Shown here: positions 9,545-18,282 of the stretch, piece after piece
Layout of the letters: every line of letters begins with the position of its first letter
Numbering within the stretch: the first letter of the stretch is position 1
Program-made: the position numbers and the translations under genes
DNA from: Lachnospiraceae bacterium
Lineage (GTDB): Bacteria > Bacillota > Clostridia > Lachnospirales > Lachnospiraceae
Reading direction: 5' to 3'
Assembly: GCA_029071325.1 (NCBI GenBank)
Contig: JAIEAP010000041.1
Span: 62,001 to 126,000, forward strand
DNA: 64,000 nucleotides
Notes under the pieces: generated by a model
Seen by the model: the letters and a program-made list of their open reading frames with translations, nothing else
What the model was told of the DNA's origin: nothing
Databases searched by the model: none

Positions 9545-9702
9545 GTTATCTATACCTCCCAGTATTTTCATACAATATGAACATTTTCTTCGCTTAAAAA
9601 GATTAAAACGAATACGAATAAAAATCAACTGTGAAGTTCCATAAAATTTTATTAATTTTTTTTTAAAATAGGTCAATTTTGTATAAGATAAGTAGAAACG
9701 AG

Positions 9703-9731
9703 TTGGCAAAAATACCATTATATGCTATTCT
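9703..9731 (+). promoter_or_regulatory. Promoter of CsoR-like regulator and alpha-glucosidase
   Basis: TTGGCA (9703-9708), a 17-base spacer and TATTCT (9726-9731) lie about 50 bases before the csoR-like start. The surrounding 9545-9782 stretch is AT-rich with a long T/A tract and separates two divergent genes. No G-rich CsoR-type operator was recognised. Confidence 0.5.
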
Positions 9732-9782
9732 TTTGCTAGTGTAACAGAGGTTTTACGCGGAAATGAGAGGATTTGACCCAAA

Positions 9783-10100
9783 ATGGAAATAGATAGTAAA
9801 CAGGTACATTCCCATGGACATATGCATGAGCATGTACATTCTCATGAACATACCAAAGCAGTTCTGAACCGTATGTCCAAGGCGATCGGGCATATGGAAT
9901 CTATCAAGCATATGATTGAGGATGAGAGGGACTGCAGTGAGGTGCTGATTCAGATTGCGGCTGTGCGGGCCGCTATTAATAATATAGGAAAGATCATTCT
10001 GCAGGACCACATCAACCATTGTGTGGTGGACGCCGTGGAGACCGGCGATGTGCAGGTGCTGAAGGATCTGGAGGAAGCAATCGGCAAATTTATAAAATAG
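9783..10100 (+). CDS. CsoR/RcnR-family metal-sensing regulator with His-rich N-terminal tail
   Basis: DUF156-family DNA-binding regulator of 105 residues. Cys51, His76 and Cys80 have exactly the 25- and 4-residue spacing of the Cu(I) ligands in CsoR (C36-H61-C65 in M. tuberculosis), which suggests copper sensing. Residues 9-23 alternate His with another residue (HSHGHMHEHVHSHEH), giving eight His in a metal-binding tail absent from classical CsoR. It lies 10 bases upstream of the GH31 glucosidase and no copper exporter is adjacent. Other members sense nickel or formaldehyde, so the ligand is inferred. Confidence 0.88.
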   Translation: MEIDSKQVHSHGHMHEHVHSHEHTKAVLNRMSKAIGHMESIKHMIEDERDCSEVLIQIAAVRAAINNIGKIILQDHINHCVVDAVETGDVQVLKDLEEAIGKFIK

Positions 10101-10110
10101 GGAGGATATC

Positions 10111-12411
10111 ATGACGTTTGGGAGCAGGAAATCATATCAGATAAAAGAAGGAATCGTCTATCTGCAATTCGAACAGGGACAGGGACAACTGCAAATGCTC
10201 ACAGATGAGATCGTGAATGTATTTGCGCCCTCTGAGAGCGGAGACCATCGTTCCAAGGCCATAGAGGGGGACAAGTCACAGCACATCTATTTCGAGGCGA
10301 AGGAGTGTATCGATCATCTGGAACTTCGGACGAAGAAGCTGATCATCCGGGTGTATGATGACTTTAAAATAGACTTTTATGACAGGAACGAACATCTTTT
10401 ATGCCAGGATTATCGGGGGCAGCGGCAGTTTGGCGTGCAGGTCAGTGAAAAATTTATTGAGTTCCTGAAAGCGGAGGGGCATGAGGTGCCTGAGTCCACG
10501 GATCACGATCATAAGATTCAGGTGGTGAAGACCATTCAGGGAGACGAGGCGTTCTACGGTCTGGGAGATAAAACGGGTGTTCTCAACAAGCGTCATTACA
10601 GCTATGAGATGTGGAATACGGATAATCCCAATGCCCATACGGATGCATTCAAAGCATTGTATAAGTCCATTCCCTTTTTTATTACGCTGCGGAAGGACTG
10701 CGTGTACGGAATCTTTTTTGACAATACCTATAAGTCCTATTTTGATATGGGAAAAGAGCGGGAAGACTACTATTATTTCGGAGCGGATGCCGGCAATCTG
10801 GACTATTACTTTATTGCGGGAGACGATATGAGACAGGTGGTGGCAGGTTATTCCTATCTTACGGGAACCACGCCGCTTCCTCAGTTATTTACGCTGGGGT
10901 ATCATCAGTCCCGCTGGGGTTATGAGACGGCGGCGGAGATCCGTGCTGTTGCAGATAAATACCGCAGACTGCGGATACCCATTGACACGATACATTTTGA
11001 TATTGATTATATGGACGGATACCGTGTGTTCACCTGGAATGAGAAGAACTTCGGCAAGCCGGGTGAGGTGATCGCGGATCTGGGACGTCAGGGCATTAAA
11101 GTGGTGACGATCATCGATCCGGGCGTCAAGCTGGATGAGGGATATTCTATATACGATGAGGGTATCCAAAACGGATATTTTGCCAGAACCCCTGAGGGAG
11201 AGGTCTATGTGAATGCTGTCTGGCCGGGGGATGCTGTGTACCCGGATTTCGGAAGCCCGGCAGTCCGACAGTGGTGGGCAGATAATCAGAAATATCTGGT
11301 AGACTTAGGCGTACGGGGTGTATGGAATGATATGAATGAGCCGGCAAGCTTCCGGGGCGAGCTGCCTCAGGACGTGGTGTTTACGGACGAGGACCGCTCC
11401 GCGCCTCATGCGGCGATGCATAATGTATACGGACATCTGATGTCTAGGGCAACCTATGAGGGAATGAAGCGACATGACGGCAGGAGGCCCTTTGTGATCA
11501 CCCGTGCGTGTTACAGCGGTTCTCAGAAATATACCACTGCATGGACCGGGGACAACCAGAGCCTGTGGGATCACCTTCGGATGGCGATACCGCAGATGTG
11601 TAATATGGGTCTGTCGGGACTTGTGTTTATCGGAACGGACGTGGGCGGATTCGGAGCAGATGTCACACCGGAGCTATTGTGCCGCTGGGTGCAGGTGGGA
11701 TGCTTTTCACCGTTGTTCCGCAATCATTCCTCTAAGGGATCGACCCGCCAGGAACCGTGGCTGTTCGGTCAGGAGACGCTGGATATTAACAGAAAATATA
11801 TTGAACTGCGATACCGGCTGCTGCCGTATTTATATGATCTTTTCCATGAGACGGAGCAGAACGGCATGCCGGTAATCCGTCCGCTGGTGCTGCACTATGA
11901 GCAGGATGAGACTGTCCGGGAGATCAATGATGAATTCCTCTTCGGGGAACGAATGCTGGTAGCGCCGGTGGTGGAGCAGGGAATGCGTAAGAAGCTGTTG
12001 TATCTGCCGGAGGGAAGATGGTACGATTATGACACGGGAGAGTGTGTCCAGGGCGGACAGTATATTGTGAAGGACGCGCCGCTAGAGGTGTGCCCCATCT
12101 TCGTCCGGGCAGGCAGCATCATTCCCAATTACGAGCCTATGCAGTATGTAGGGGAACATCCGCTGGATACTCTGATTCTTGACGTATATCCGGGAGAGGG
12201 CAGCTATGTGCATTACCAGGATAACGGAGAGGATTTTGCATATCAGAAGGGCGAATACAATCTTTATGAGATAACACTGAAAGACGATACCCTGGATATT
12301 GAGATGCTTCATACCGGGTATGCTGCGGTCTACCAGAAGTTCATCATATGCTATAAAGGGCACAGGCAGGAATTCGCGTTCCGCGGAGACAGGCTGAGGG
12401 TGTGGCTGTAA
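10111..12411 (+). CDS. Glycoside hydrolase family 31 alpha-glucosidase
   Basis: Cytoplasmic (no signal peptide) hydrolase of 766 residues that releases alpha-linked glucose from oligosaccharides. It has an N-terminal beta-sandwich, then the TIM barrel with the substrate region IDTIHFDIDYMDGYRVFTW. The catalytic nucleophile is Asp407 in WNDMNEPAS, the acid/base Asp481 in WTGDNQSLWDHL, followed by GTDVGGFGAD. C-terminal beta domains end in VYPGEGSYVHYQDNGEDFAY. Start ATG 10111 follows GGGAGG by seven bases. Its coupling to a metal sensor gene is unexpected. The precise linkage (1,4 or 1,6) cannot be told from the sequence. Confidence 0.95.
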   Translation: MTFGSRKSYQIKEGIVYLQFEQGQGQLQMLTDEIVNVFAPSESGDHRSKAIEGDKSQHIYFEAKECIDHLELRTKKLIIRVYDDFKIDFYDRNEHLLCQDYRGQRQFGVQVSEKFIEFLKAEGHEVPESTDHDHKIQVVKTIQGDEAFYGLGDKTGVLNKRHYSYEMWNTDNPNAHTDAFKALYKSIPFFITLRKDCVYGIFFDNTYKSYFDMGKEREDYYYFGADAGNLDYYFIAGDDMRQVVAGYSYLTGTTPLPQLFTLGYHQSRWGYETAAEIRAVADKYRRLRIPIDTIHFDIDYMDGYRVFTWNEKNFGKPGEVIADLGRQGIKVVTIIDPGVKLDEGYSIYDEGIQNGYFARTPEGEVYVNAVWPGDAVYPDFGSPAVRQWWADNQKYLVDLGVRGVWNDMNEPASFRGELPQDVVFTDEDRSAPHAAMHNVYGHLMSRATYEGMKRHDGRRPFVITRACYSGSQKYTTAWTGDNQSLWDHLRMAIPQMCNMGLSGLVFIGTDVGGFGADVTPELLCRWVQVGCFSPLFRNHSSKGSTRQEPWLFGQETLDINRKYIELRYRLLPYLYDLFHETEQNGMPVIRPLVLHYEQDETVREINDEFLFGERMLVAPVVEQGMRKKLLYLPEGRWYDYDTGECVQGGQYIVKDAPLEVCPIFVRAGSIIPNYEPMQYVGEHPLDTLILDVYPGEGSYVHYQDNGEDFAYQKGEYNLYEITLKDDTLDIEMLHTGYAAVYQKFIICYKGHRQEFAFRGDRLRVWL

Positions 12412-12533
12412 GGGGATACAGTGAGGGTATATGGGGTATACTACGGCTGGCATGTTACCTTGTATCGCCCCGGGAAGCAACAATTTGATACTGCTGCATA
12501 TAGTATACTGATAGTAAGCAGGAGAGAATCAGC

Positions 12534-12992
12534 GTGGATTATAGTCAGGAACAGTTTTTTAGAATGCAGCAGTGTGGCAACAAGATTCCTTTTTACATGA
12601 CATATCCCATGCAGAATCTGTATATGACAGAGCTGGAGTATCAGAAGGATATGGAACGCATGAAGGAGTTATATCCTGCAGAGGTGCGCAGGGTGCAGGA
12701 ATTGGTGGACGAGGAATGCGACAAGATGGAATATGAGGGCAGTCTGATGTTTGACGAGTATCCGGATCGTTTGATGCTTCGCCGCATCTGCAGTCGCATT
12801 TGTGCAAAGCTGGAGGACAATGTGGAAGCGACCCAGATGCAGGGGCGCAGGATGCCGCCCCCCAGACCGGAAAGACCAATGCCGCCGCCTCCGCCTCGCA
12901 ATAACGGACTTGCAAATCTGGTGGAAGTATTGTTGTATAATGAAATGTATAACCGCCGCTGCCGTTACCGCCGCTGCCGCCATTGGTGGTAG
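12534..12992 (+). CDS. Hypothetical protein with proline-rich segment and basic CRYRRCR tail
   Basis: Unrecognised protein of 152 residues starting with GTG at 12534 (AGGAG 9-10 bases upstream). The first 90 residues are acidic and helical with an aromatic/Met-rich start (YSQEQFFRMQQCGNKIPFYM). A proline-rich linker (PPPRPERPMPPPPPR) follows, then a short hydrophobic helix and the Cys/Arg-rich end MYNRRCRYRRCRHWW. The composition recalls small spore-associated proteins, but no family was identified. It is 54 bases upstream of the 842-residue membrane protein and probably co-transcribed. The 12412-12533 interval shows no clear promoter. Confidence 0.75.
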   Translation: MDYSQEQFFRMQQCGNKIPFYMTYPMQNLYMTELEYQKDMERMKELYPAEVRRVQELVDEECDKMEYEGSLMFDEYPDRLMLRRICSRICAKLEDNVEATQMQGRRMPPPRPERPMPPPPPRNNGLANLVEVLLYNEMYNRRCRYRRCRHWW

Positions 12993-13046
12993 GAGAAAGG
13001 ACAAACGGCTGTCCGCACAAAAACATACTGGAATGAGGAAATACAG

Positions 13047-15575
13047 ATGAATAAGGGTATCATAAAAGCAATTGTACTGACGCTTACGTTTGTGGGCGCG
13101 TTGGTGCTGTTCAGCGCTTTGACCAATCAAACAAATCGTGATATGACTACGAAGATGAAAGAAGCTACCCTGCCGGTGATCGACCTGTATTATCAGGATC
13201 AGGCGGTCAGTGAACTGTATGGATATGTAGATGAAATGAACGCCGTATATATGCGGGGAGATATCATACCGATTGGACAGGAGAGCCTTCTACCCATCAG
13301 CGTCCGCTGCGGAAATTATGCCGTGGACGCTATTTGTTATGAAATCCGCAGCATGGATACGAAGCGTCTGGTGGCGGACGCCCAGTTGAGTGATTACAAG
13401 CAGGAAAACGGTGTGCTCACTGCAGAGCTGGAGATACAGAAGCTTCTGGATGATAATCAGGAATATTTACTGATGATCACGCTGAAGCATGGGGATGATG
13501 ATATCCGTTACTACAGCAGGATCATGAAGGCGCCGGATTATCATGTGGAAGAATGTATTGCGTTCGTGAAGGATTTTCATGAGCGTTCTTTTGATGCGGA
13601 AGGATATAAAGCACTGGCAACTTACATGGAACCCGATTCTACTGCAGATAATAAAACCCTTGCAAGGGTCAGCATACATTCTACCTTAAAGCAGGTGGGA
13701 TGGGCGAATTTCTCCGGAAATATCCTCAAGGATCCAACGTTCCATATCAAGGAAATCCAGGATACCTACAGCGTGATCGCACTGGAATATGTGATGACTG
13801 CGGCAGGTCCGGGGGGACAGACAGAGTATTTCAACGTAGAGGAAAATTACCGGGTCCGCTATACCGATGACCGTATGTATTTGCTGGATTTTGAGCGTAC
13901 CATGGATCAGATTTTCAGGGGAGAGAATGATAATTTTTATGAAAATTTTCTGCAGCTTGGGATTTGTTCCGAGGACGTAAAATATATGTCGAATGAATTG
14001 GGGAATGCCATATGTTTTATCCGGGAGGGAGAGCTGTGGAGCTATAATGCCGAAGAGAAGAAGCTGTCCCAGGTGTTCAGCTTCCATGGTTACGAGGGAA
14101 TCGACGACCGGGAGAATCATGATGAATATGATATCGATATCATTCGTGTGGACGAGACTGGAAGCGCAGATTTTGTGGTTTATGGATATATGAACAGAGG
14201 AGAACATGAGGGCAGGGTCGGCATTGGCGTGTACCACTACAACAGTGTTGCCAATACGGTGGAAGAAGAATTGTTCCTGCCATCCACCCGTTCTTATGAG
14301 GTACTGCGCTCGGAAATGGGGAATTTGATTTATGAAAATGACGAGGGAAAATTCTATCTGATCAGAGGCGGCAGCCTGTATGAGATCGATCTTACCACCA
14401 TGAAGGAGAAGGTCCTTGCAGATGCGTTGGAAGCGGACAGCTATGCGGTGTCGGAGTCTAACCGATATGTGGCGTATATTTCTGAGGGCAGCGATGTGTC
14501 AGGCAGCCTGATACGGGTATCAGATCTGGAGGATGGCAGCAGTTTTACCGTCGAGGCGCCGACGGACAGTTATATTCGTCCGTTGGGATTCATGGGCGAG
14601 GATTTTATTTATGGCGAGGCGGCAGCCTCTGATATCTACAGGGATTCGGCAGGTAATGTCCGGTTCCTGATGAGCCATGTCTACATTGTGGAAACAGCGG
14701 AGGAGAACCATGGCATACTGAAGGATTACAGCAAAGCGGGATATCTGGTTTCGTCCATTGAGGTGGAGGATTATACGATCTATTTAAACCGGGAACAGTA
14801 TAACGGCACTACCTATGTTCCTGCGGATACCGATACCATCATGAATCGTGAGGGCGATATGCTGGAGTCCGTAAGCGTGCATACCAGCTACAGTGAGCAG
14901 AAGCAGACGCAGGTTCAACTGGCGCTGGACGATTGGGACGAACTTGCATCGGATCGCTTTCTGACGCCGCGGCAGATTGTGGTGGAGGAGAAGCGTGAGA
15001 TGATATTGGATGAGCCGGAAGATGAAGAGATGTATTACGCATATGCAAACGGTCATGTGGTTGCCTCCTCCTGCAATATTTCCGAGGTGATTGAGGCGGC
15101 AAATGAACAGAAAGGCGTCGTGGTGGGCAGCAGGCAGGAATACATCTGGAAACGGTCCAGGAAGGCGCAGCAGTCTCCAATCAAGATTCCGGAAATCGGA
15201 ACACAGAGCGGAGGAAGCATCGGTAAGGCATTATCCGGTATGCTGGCGGTGGAGGAAGTCCATGTAGACGGAAACGGTCTTCTTGCCGCGGGAAATACGC
15301 CGAAGAAAATCTTGCAGGACGCCCTGCAGGATGCGGTGGTGCTGGATCTGACGGGAAGCAGTCTGGATGGAGTTCTGTACTATGTGAGCATGGGTACTCC
15401 GGTCTTTGCCATGAGCGGCGGAAATGATGCAGTGCTGGTGGTAGGTTACGATTCGGTGGCTGTGACATTGTATGATCCCTTGGAGGAGAAGAATTCCCGG
15501 GTCGCGCTGTCGGATGCGCAGGACATGTTTTATCAGGCGGGAAATGTCTATTTTGCCTATTTAAAGAATCAATAG
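13047..15575 (+). CDS. Membrane-anchored protein with beta-propeller-like region and C39-like pseudopeptidase domain
   Basis: 842-residue protein anchored by one N-terminal span (about residues 5-25, IIKAIVLTLTFVGALVLFSA), the rest probably outside the cell. Residues about 310-640 hold repeated short beta segments such as GELWSYNAEEKKL, GKFYLIRGGSLYEIDL and RYVAYISEGSD, resembling a WD40/TolB-like propeller. The last 150 residues look like a C39/papain-like fold ending GYDSVAVTLYDPLEEKN. However, the usual Cys position reads GGSIGKAL (Ser724) and the usual His position GGNDAVLVVGYD (Asn793), so it is probably catalytically dead. Function unknown; a surface or spore-wall role is a guess. Confidence 0.85.
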   Translation: MNKGIIKAIVLTLTFVGALVLFSALTNQTNRDMTTKMKEATLPVIDLYYQDQAVSELYGYVDEMNAVYMRGDIIPIGQESLLPISVRCGNYAVDAICYEIRSMDTKRLVADAQLSDYKQENGVLTAELEIQKLLDDNQEYLLMITLKHGDDDIRYYSRIMKAPDYHVEECIAFVKDFHERSFDAEGYKALATYMEPDSTADNKTLARVSIHSTLKQVGWANFSGNILKDPTFHIKEIQDTYSVIALEYVMTAAGPGGQTEYFNVEENYRVRYTDDRMYLLDFERTMDQIFRGENDNFYENFLQLGICSEDVKYMSNELGNAICFIREGELWSYNAEEKKLSQVFSFHGYEGIDDRENHDEYDIDIIRVDETGSADFVVYGYMNRGEHEGRVGIGVYHYNSVANTVEEELFLPSTRSYEVLRSEMGNLIYENDEGKFYLIRGGSLYEIDLTTMKEKVLADALEADSYAVSESNRYVAYISEGSDVSGSLIRVSDLEDGSSFTVEAPTDSYIRPLGFMGEDFIYGEAAASDIYRDSAGNVRFLMSHVYIVETAEENHGILKDYSKAGYLVSSIEVEDYTIYLNREQYNGTTYVPADTDTIMNREGDMLESVSVHTSYSEQKQTQVQLALDDWDELASDRFLTPRQIVVEEKREMILDEPEDEEMYYAYANGHVVASSCNISEVIEAANEQKGVVVGSRQEYIWKRSRKAQQSPIKIPEIGTQSGGSIGKALSGMLAVEEVHVDGNGLLAAGNTPKKILQDALQDAVVLDLTGSSLDGVLYYVSMGTPVFAMSGGNDAVLVVGYDSVAVTLYDPLEEKNSRVALSDAQDMFYQAGNVYFAYLKNQ

Positions 15576-15668
15576 CAGTTATGCAATATATGTTTATGGC
15601 TCTTCTCATAGGACACCCGCCCCGCTAATACAATAGAGAATGAGAAATACCGGAAGCAGGTGGCGGAC

Positions 15669-17348
15669 ATGGATGCAGCAGCGGATGTTGTGCGCTGGTT
15701 GGATGAAGCGGTGTGGGGACCGGTCATGATCGCGCTTATGCTGGGGACGGGTATTTTCCTTACGGTGCGGTTACGGTTTCTGCCGTGGCGCAATCTGGGA
15801 TATGCCCTTCGTATCTCCCTGTCCAGGTCGTCCAGGCAGAAGAGTGGAAGCGGAGATATATCACCGTTTTCGGCTCTGGCTACAGCTCTGGCGGCTACCA
15901 TAGGAACAGGAAACATTGTCGGAGTGGCAACCGCAATGGTGGCAGGCGGTCCGGGCGCGTTGATATGGATGTGGCTGTCCGCGCTTTTCGGTCTCTCTGC
16001 CAAATACAGTGAATGTATGCTGGCGGTCAAATTCCGTCATGTCAATGCTGCGGGGGAAATGTCCGGCGGCCCCATGTATACTATGGAACGAGGGTTTGGT
16101 AACAGGCGTTTGGGCAGGGCTTTGGGATGGTGCTTTGCTCTGTTTGCGGTGCTGGCCTCTTTTGGAATCGGAAATATGACCCAGGCAAATTCTATTTCCG
16201 AATCATTAGGGCATACGTTTGGTGTGCCGTCGGAAGTGTGCGGAATTGTATTGATGGCACTGACCCTGTGTATTATGCTGGGAGGAATCCGCAAGATTGC
16301 AGGAATCACAGCCGTTGTAGTTCCCATAATGGCGGTGTTTTATATGGTAGGAGGAATAGCCGTTATTCTGGGAAATGCAGCAGGGATTCCGGAGGGACTG
16401 CGGGAAATGTTTCGGATGGCTTTTTCTGCCGAAGCAGTATGCGGCGGCGTGGGGGGAACCCTTACTGCTTCCATGTTGCAGTCGCTCCGTTTTGGCGTGG
16501 CAAGAGGCATATTTTCCAATGAGGCAGGTATGGGGTCCGCTGCCATTACGGCGGCTGCGGCAGCAGGCACAAGCCCTGTCCGTCAGGGATACATCAATAT
16601 GACAGGCACCTTCTGGGATACACTGGTGGTGTGCAGCATTACGGGATTATGCATTGCGTCCTCCGGTGTTTTGGGGACGATGCAGGTATCGGCTTCGGGT
16701 GTTTACCGTGTGGAAGGAAACGTGATTCAGATTATTGCCACAGATGAGAATCATTACGCGGTGGATGAGACTTATTTTTTTTCTGTACAGAAAGACCGGT
16801 TAACACTTCATGATATGCAGACAAAGAAGGAAGTCTTATTGGAGCGTCTGAGAGAACGGGAAGATGGATCGGAAAGCGAGCAAAATATCGCAGGCGTCTG
16901 GCGTAATGCAGCAGGCAGACAGTATGATTTCGGGCAGAATGGGGACTATATGTTAGGAGAACCGGTGCAGGGAGCAGCGCTGACTATTCTTGCCTTTGAG
17001 ACAGTGCTTGGAGAGGCGGGGAGCAGAGTTATTTCTGTCGGTATTGTACTGTTTGCTTTTTCTACAATTCTGGGTTGGGAATATCAAGGGGAAAAAGCAT
17101 TTGAGTATATGATGGGGACGCATAAATACCGTATGATCTACCGGCTTATTTACGGAGGAATGATTTATGTGGGAGCGACCACAGCAATGGAATTGGTGTG
17201 GAATTTTTCGGATATTGCCAATGCGCTTATGGCAGTTCCGAATCTGATCTGCCTGCTGGCAATGAGCAGAATTGTGGCAGAAGATACCTTAAAGTTCTCG
17301 CGTGAGAACAAGGACAATAGCGAAAAAAAGCGTATTTTTCATGTGTGA
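15669..17348 (+). CDS. AGCS-family sodium:amino acid (alanine/glycine) symporter with inserted domain
   Basis: Polytopic sodium-coupled symporter. It has the family motifs GTGNIVGVATAMVAGGPGALIWMW, split here as GTGNIVGVATA and GGPGALIWMW, as well as SNEAGMGSAAITAAAA and LFAFSTILGWEYQGEKAFEYM. The 559 residues exceed the usual 450-480 because about 100 residues (336-434) are inserted in the loop before GAALTILAFETVLG. The insert is soluble and beta-rich (VYRVEGNVIQIIA, FFSVQKDRLTLHD, GVWRNAAGRQYDFGQNGDY). Start ATG 15669 with AGGTGG five bases upstream is preferred to GTG 15660. Substrate is probably alanine or glycine. Confidence 0.9.
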   Translation: MDAAADVVRWLDEAVWGPVMIALMLGTGIFLTVRLRFLPWRNLGYALRISLSRSSRQKSGSGDISPFSALATALAATIGTGNIVGVATAMVAGGPGALIWMWLSALFGLSAKYSECMLAVKFRHVNAAGEMSGGPMYTMERGFGNRRLGRALGWCFALFAVLASFGIGNMTQANSISESLGHTFGVPSEVCGIVLMALTLCIMLGGIRKIAGITAVVVPIMAVFYMVGGIAVILGNAAGIPEGLREMFRMAFSAEAVCGGVGGTLTASMLQSLRFGVARGIFSNEAGMGSAAITAAAAAGTSPVRQGYINMTGTFWDTLVVCSITGLCIASSGVLGTMQVSASGVYRVEGNVIQIIATDENHYAVDETYFFSVQKDRLTLHDMQTKKEVLLERLREREDGSESEQNIAGVWRNAAGRQYDFGQNGDYMLGEPVQGAALTILAFETVLGEAGSRVISVGIVLFAFSTILGWEYQGEKAFEYMMGTHKYRMIYRLIYGGMIYVGATTAMELVWNFSDIANALMAVPNLICLLAMSRIVAEDTLKFSRENKDNSEKKRIFHV

Positions 17349-17354
17349 AATACC

Positions 17355-17375
17355 CAAAAAGTGAAGAACTTTTTG
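17355..17375 (+). terminator. Weak hairpin after AGCS gene
   Basis: CAAAAAGT, loop GAAGA, ACTTTTTG forms an 8-bp AT-rich stem seven bases after the symporter stop. A TATAAT follows at 17377-17382, so termination and the promoter of the HPr-like gene may overlap here. Confidence 0.45.
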
Positions 17376-17477
17376 TTATAATTCGGGCAACTGTCATAAT
17401 AATCACAATTACGCTTGCAAAATCGGCAAGGATAAGATATATTAAACATTGTACTAAGAAGCGAGGAGACGAAAGAC

Positions 17478-17732
17478 ATGAGCAAGAAAGAAGTTACAGT
17501 TTCAAATGTTTCAAAGAAACACGACAATCCCATTGCTGAGTTAGTTCAGGTAGCTTGTCAGTTTGACAGTAACATAATCCTCGAGAGTGAGAATCGTAAG
17601 ATTAACGCGAAGAGCATTATGGGAATCATGGCTTTTAATCCGTCAGAAGGAATGACTGTAAATGTCGTTGCAGATGGTACAGATGAAGAAGCGGCTTTGC
17701 TAGCAATGGAAAAATTTTTGGTGTGTGATTAA
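17478..17732 (+). CDS. HPr-like phosphocarrier variant
   Basis: 84-residue HPr-fold protein. It aligns without gaps to HPr over the active site and keeps His15 (EI-dependent phosphorylation) and Ser46 (HPr kinase site, AKSIMGIM). The canonical HARP motif, however, reads HDNP, so Arg17 is replaced by Asn. Arg17 stabilises the phosphohistidine in HPr, so phosphotransfer to EIIAs may be weak. Ser46 would still allow a Crh-like signalling role with CcpA. GAGGAG precedes the ATG at 17478. It is followed 19 bases later by the DUF6465-type gene. A canonical HPr is expected elsewhere in the genome. Confidence 0.88.
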   Translation: MSKKEVTVSNVSKKHDNPIAELVQVACQFDSNIILESENRKINAKSIMGIMAFNPSEGMTVNVVADGTDEEAALLAMEKFLVCD

Positions 17733-17751
17733 TTTTCAGGAGGGAATTAAA

Positions 17752-18186
17752 GTGCAGAAGGAACCAGTAGAAGTGAAAGAGGCAGTAAAGGCTAAGGTGA
17801 ATGAAGTGAAGGCGGTTGCAGCAGAGAAAGAAGCTGCAGCAAAAGAAGCAGTAACCAAGACAGTAGAAACCACAGCCAAGAAAGCAGAAGATACCGTAAA
17901 GAAGGCTGAGAGCACTGTGAAGAAAGCAGCTAGAAAGACAAATGCTAAGAAAACTACCGCTAAGAAAGCAGCTGTAAAGCAGGAAATGGTACCTGAGATT
18001 GTCATTCAGTTTAATGGCAACGAAGGCGGGGTAAAGAACGTAGTTGACAAGATTACAGCAGCATATGTTGCGGAAGGACATAGAGCTTCTTCTATTAAAT
18101 CTATGCAGGTATACCTAAAGCCGGAGGAGTATGCAGCATATTATGTTGTAAACGAGAAATTTGCCGGAAGAGTAGATTTATTTTAA
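17752..18186 (+). CDS. Lys/Ala-rich DUF6465-type protein
   Basis: 144-residue protein starting with GTG at 17752, seven bases after AGGAGGG; the frame is open from 17725 but without a ribosome site. About 80 N-terminal residues are a charged Lys/Ala/Glu helix with repeats such as KAVAAEKEAAAKEA and TVKKAESTVKKAARK, like histone-H1-like tails. The compact C-terminal domain (PEIVIQFNGNEGGVKNVVDK to YYVVNEKFAGRVDLF) resembles DUF6465. The basic tail suggests nucleic-acid or cell-wall polymer binding, but the function is unknown. Confidence 0.85.
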   Translation: MQKEPVEVKEAVKAKVNEVKAVAAEKEAAAKEAVTKTVETTAKKAEDTVKKAESTVKKAARKTNAKKTTAKKAAVKQEMVPEIVIQFNGNEGGVKNVVDKITAAYVAEGHRASSIKSMQVYLKPEEYAAYYVVNEKFAGRVDLF

Positions 18187-18240
18187 GCAGGCTGTTTAAG
18201 AGAGATACATGAAAACGTGCATCGACATTGCAATGATAAT

Positions 18241-18274
18241 AAACGGACATCAATCTTTTGATTGATGTCCGTTT
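18241..18274. terminator. Bidirectional terminator between DUF6465 gene and prs
   Basis: A perfect 15-bp inverted repeat (AAACGGACATCAATC, loop TTTT, then its complement) is followed by a T-run on both strands. It lies between convergent genes and should serve both. Confidence 0.9.
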
Positions 18275-18282
18275 TTCAAGTG

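Noticed and set aside
12411-12533. Terminator after the GH31 gene
   Set aside because: GGGGATACA and TTGTATCGCCCC can pair only with a bulge over a long loop and there is no U-tract.
15603-15646. Riboswitch in front of the AGCS symporter
   Set aside because: Only a 7-bp TTCTCAT/ATGAGAA stem is present; no glycine-riboswitch core elements and the gap is too short.
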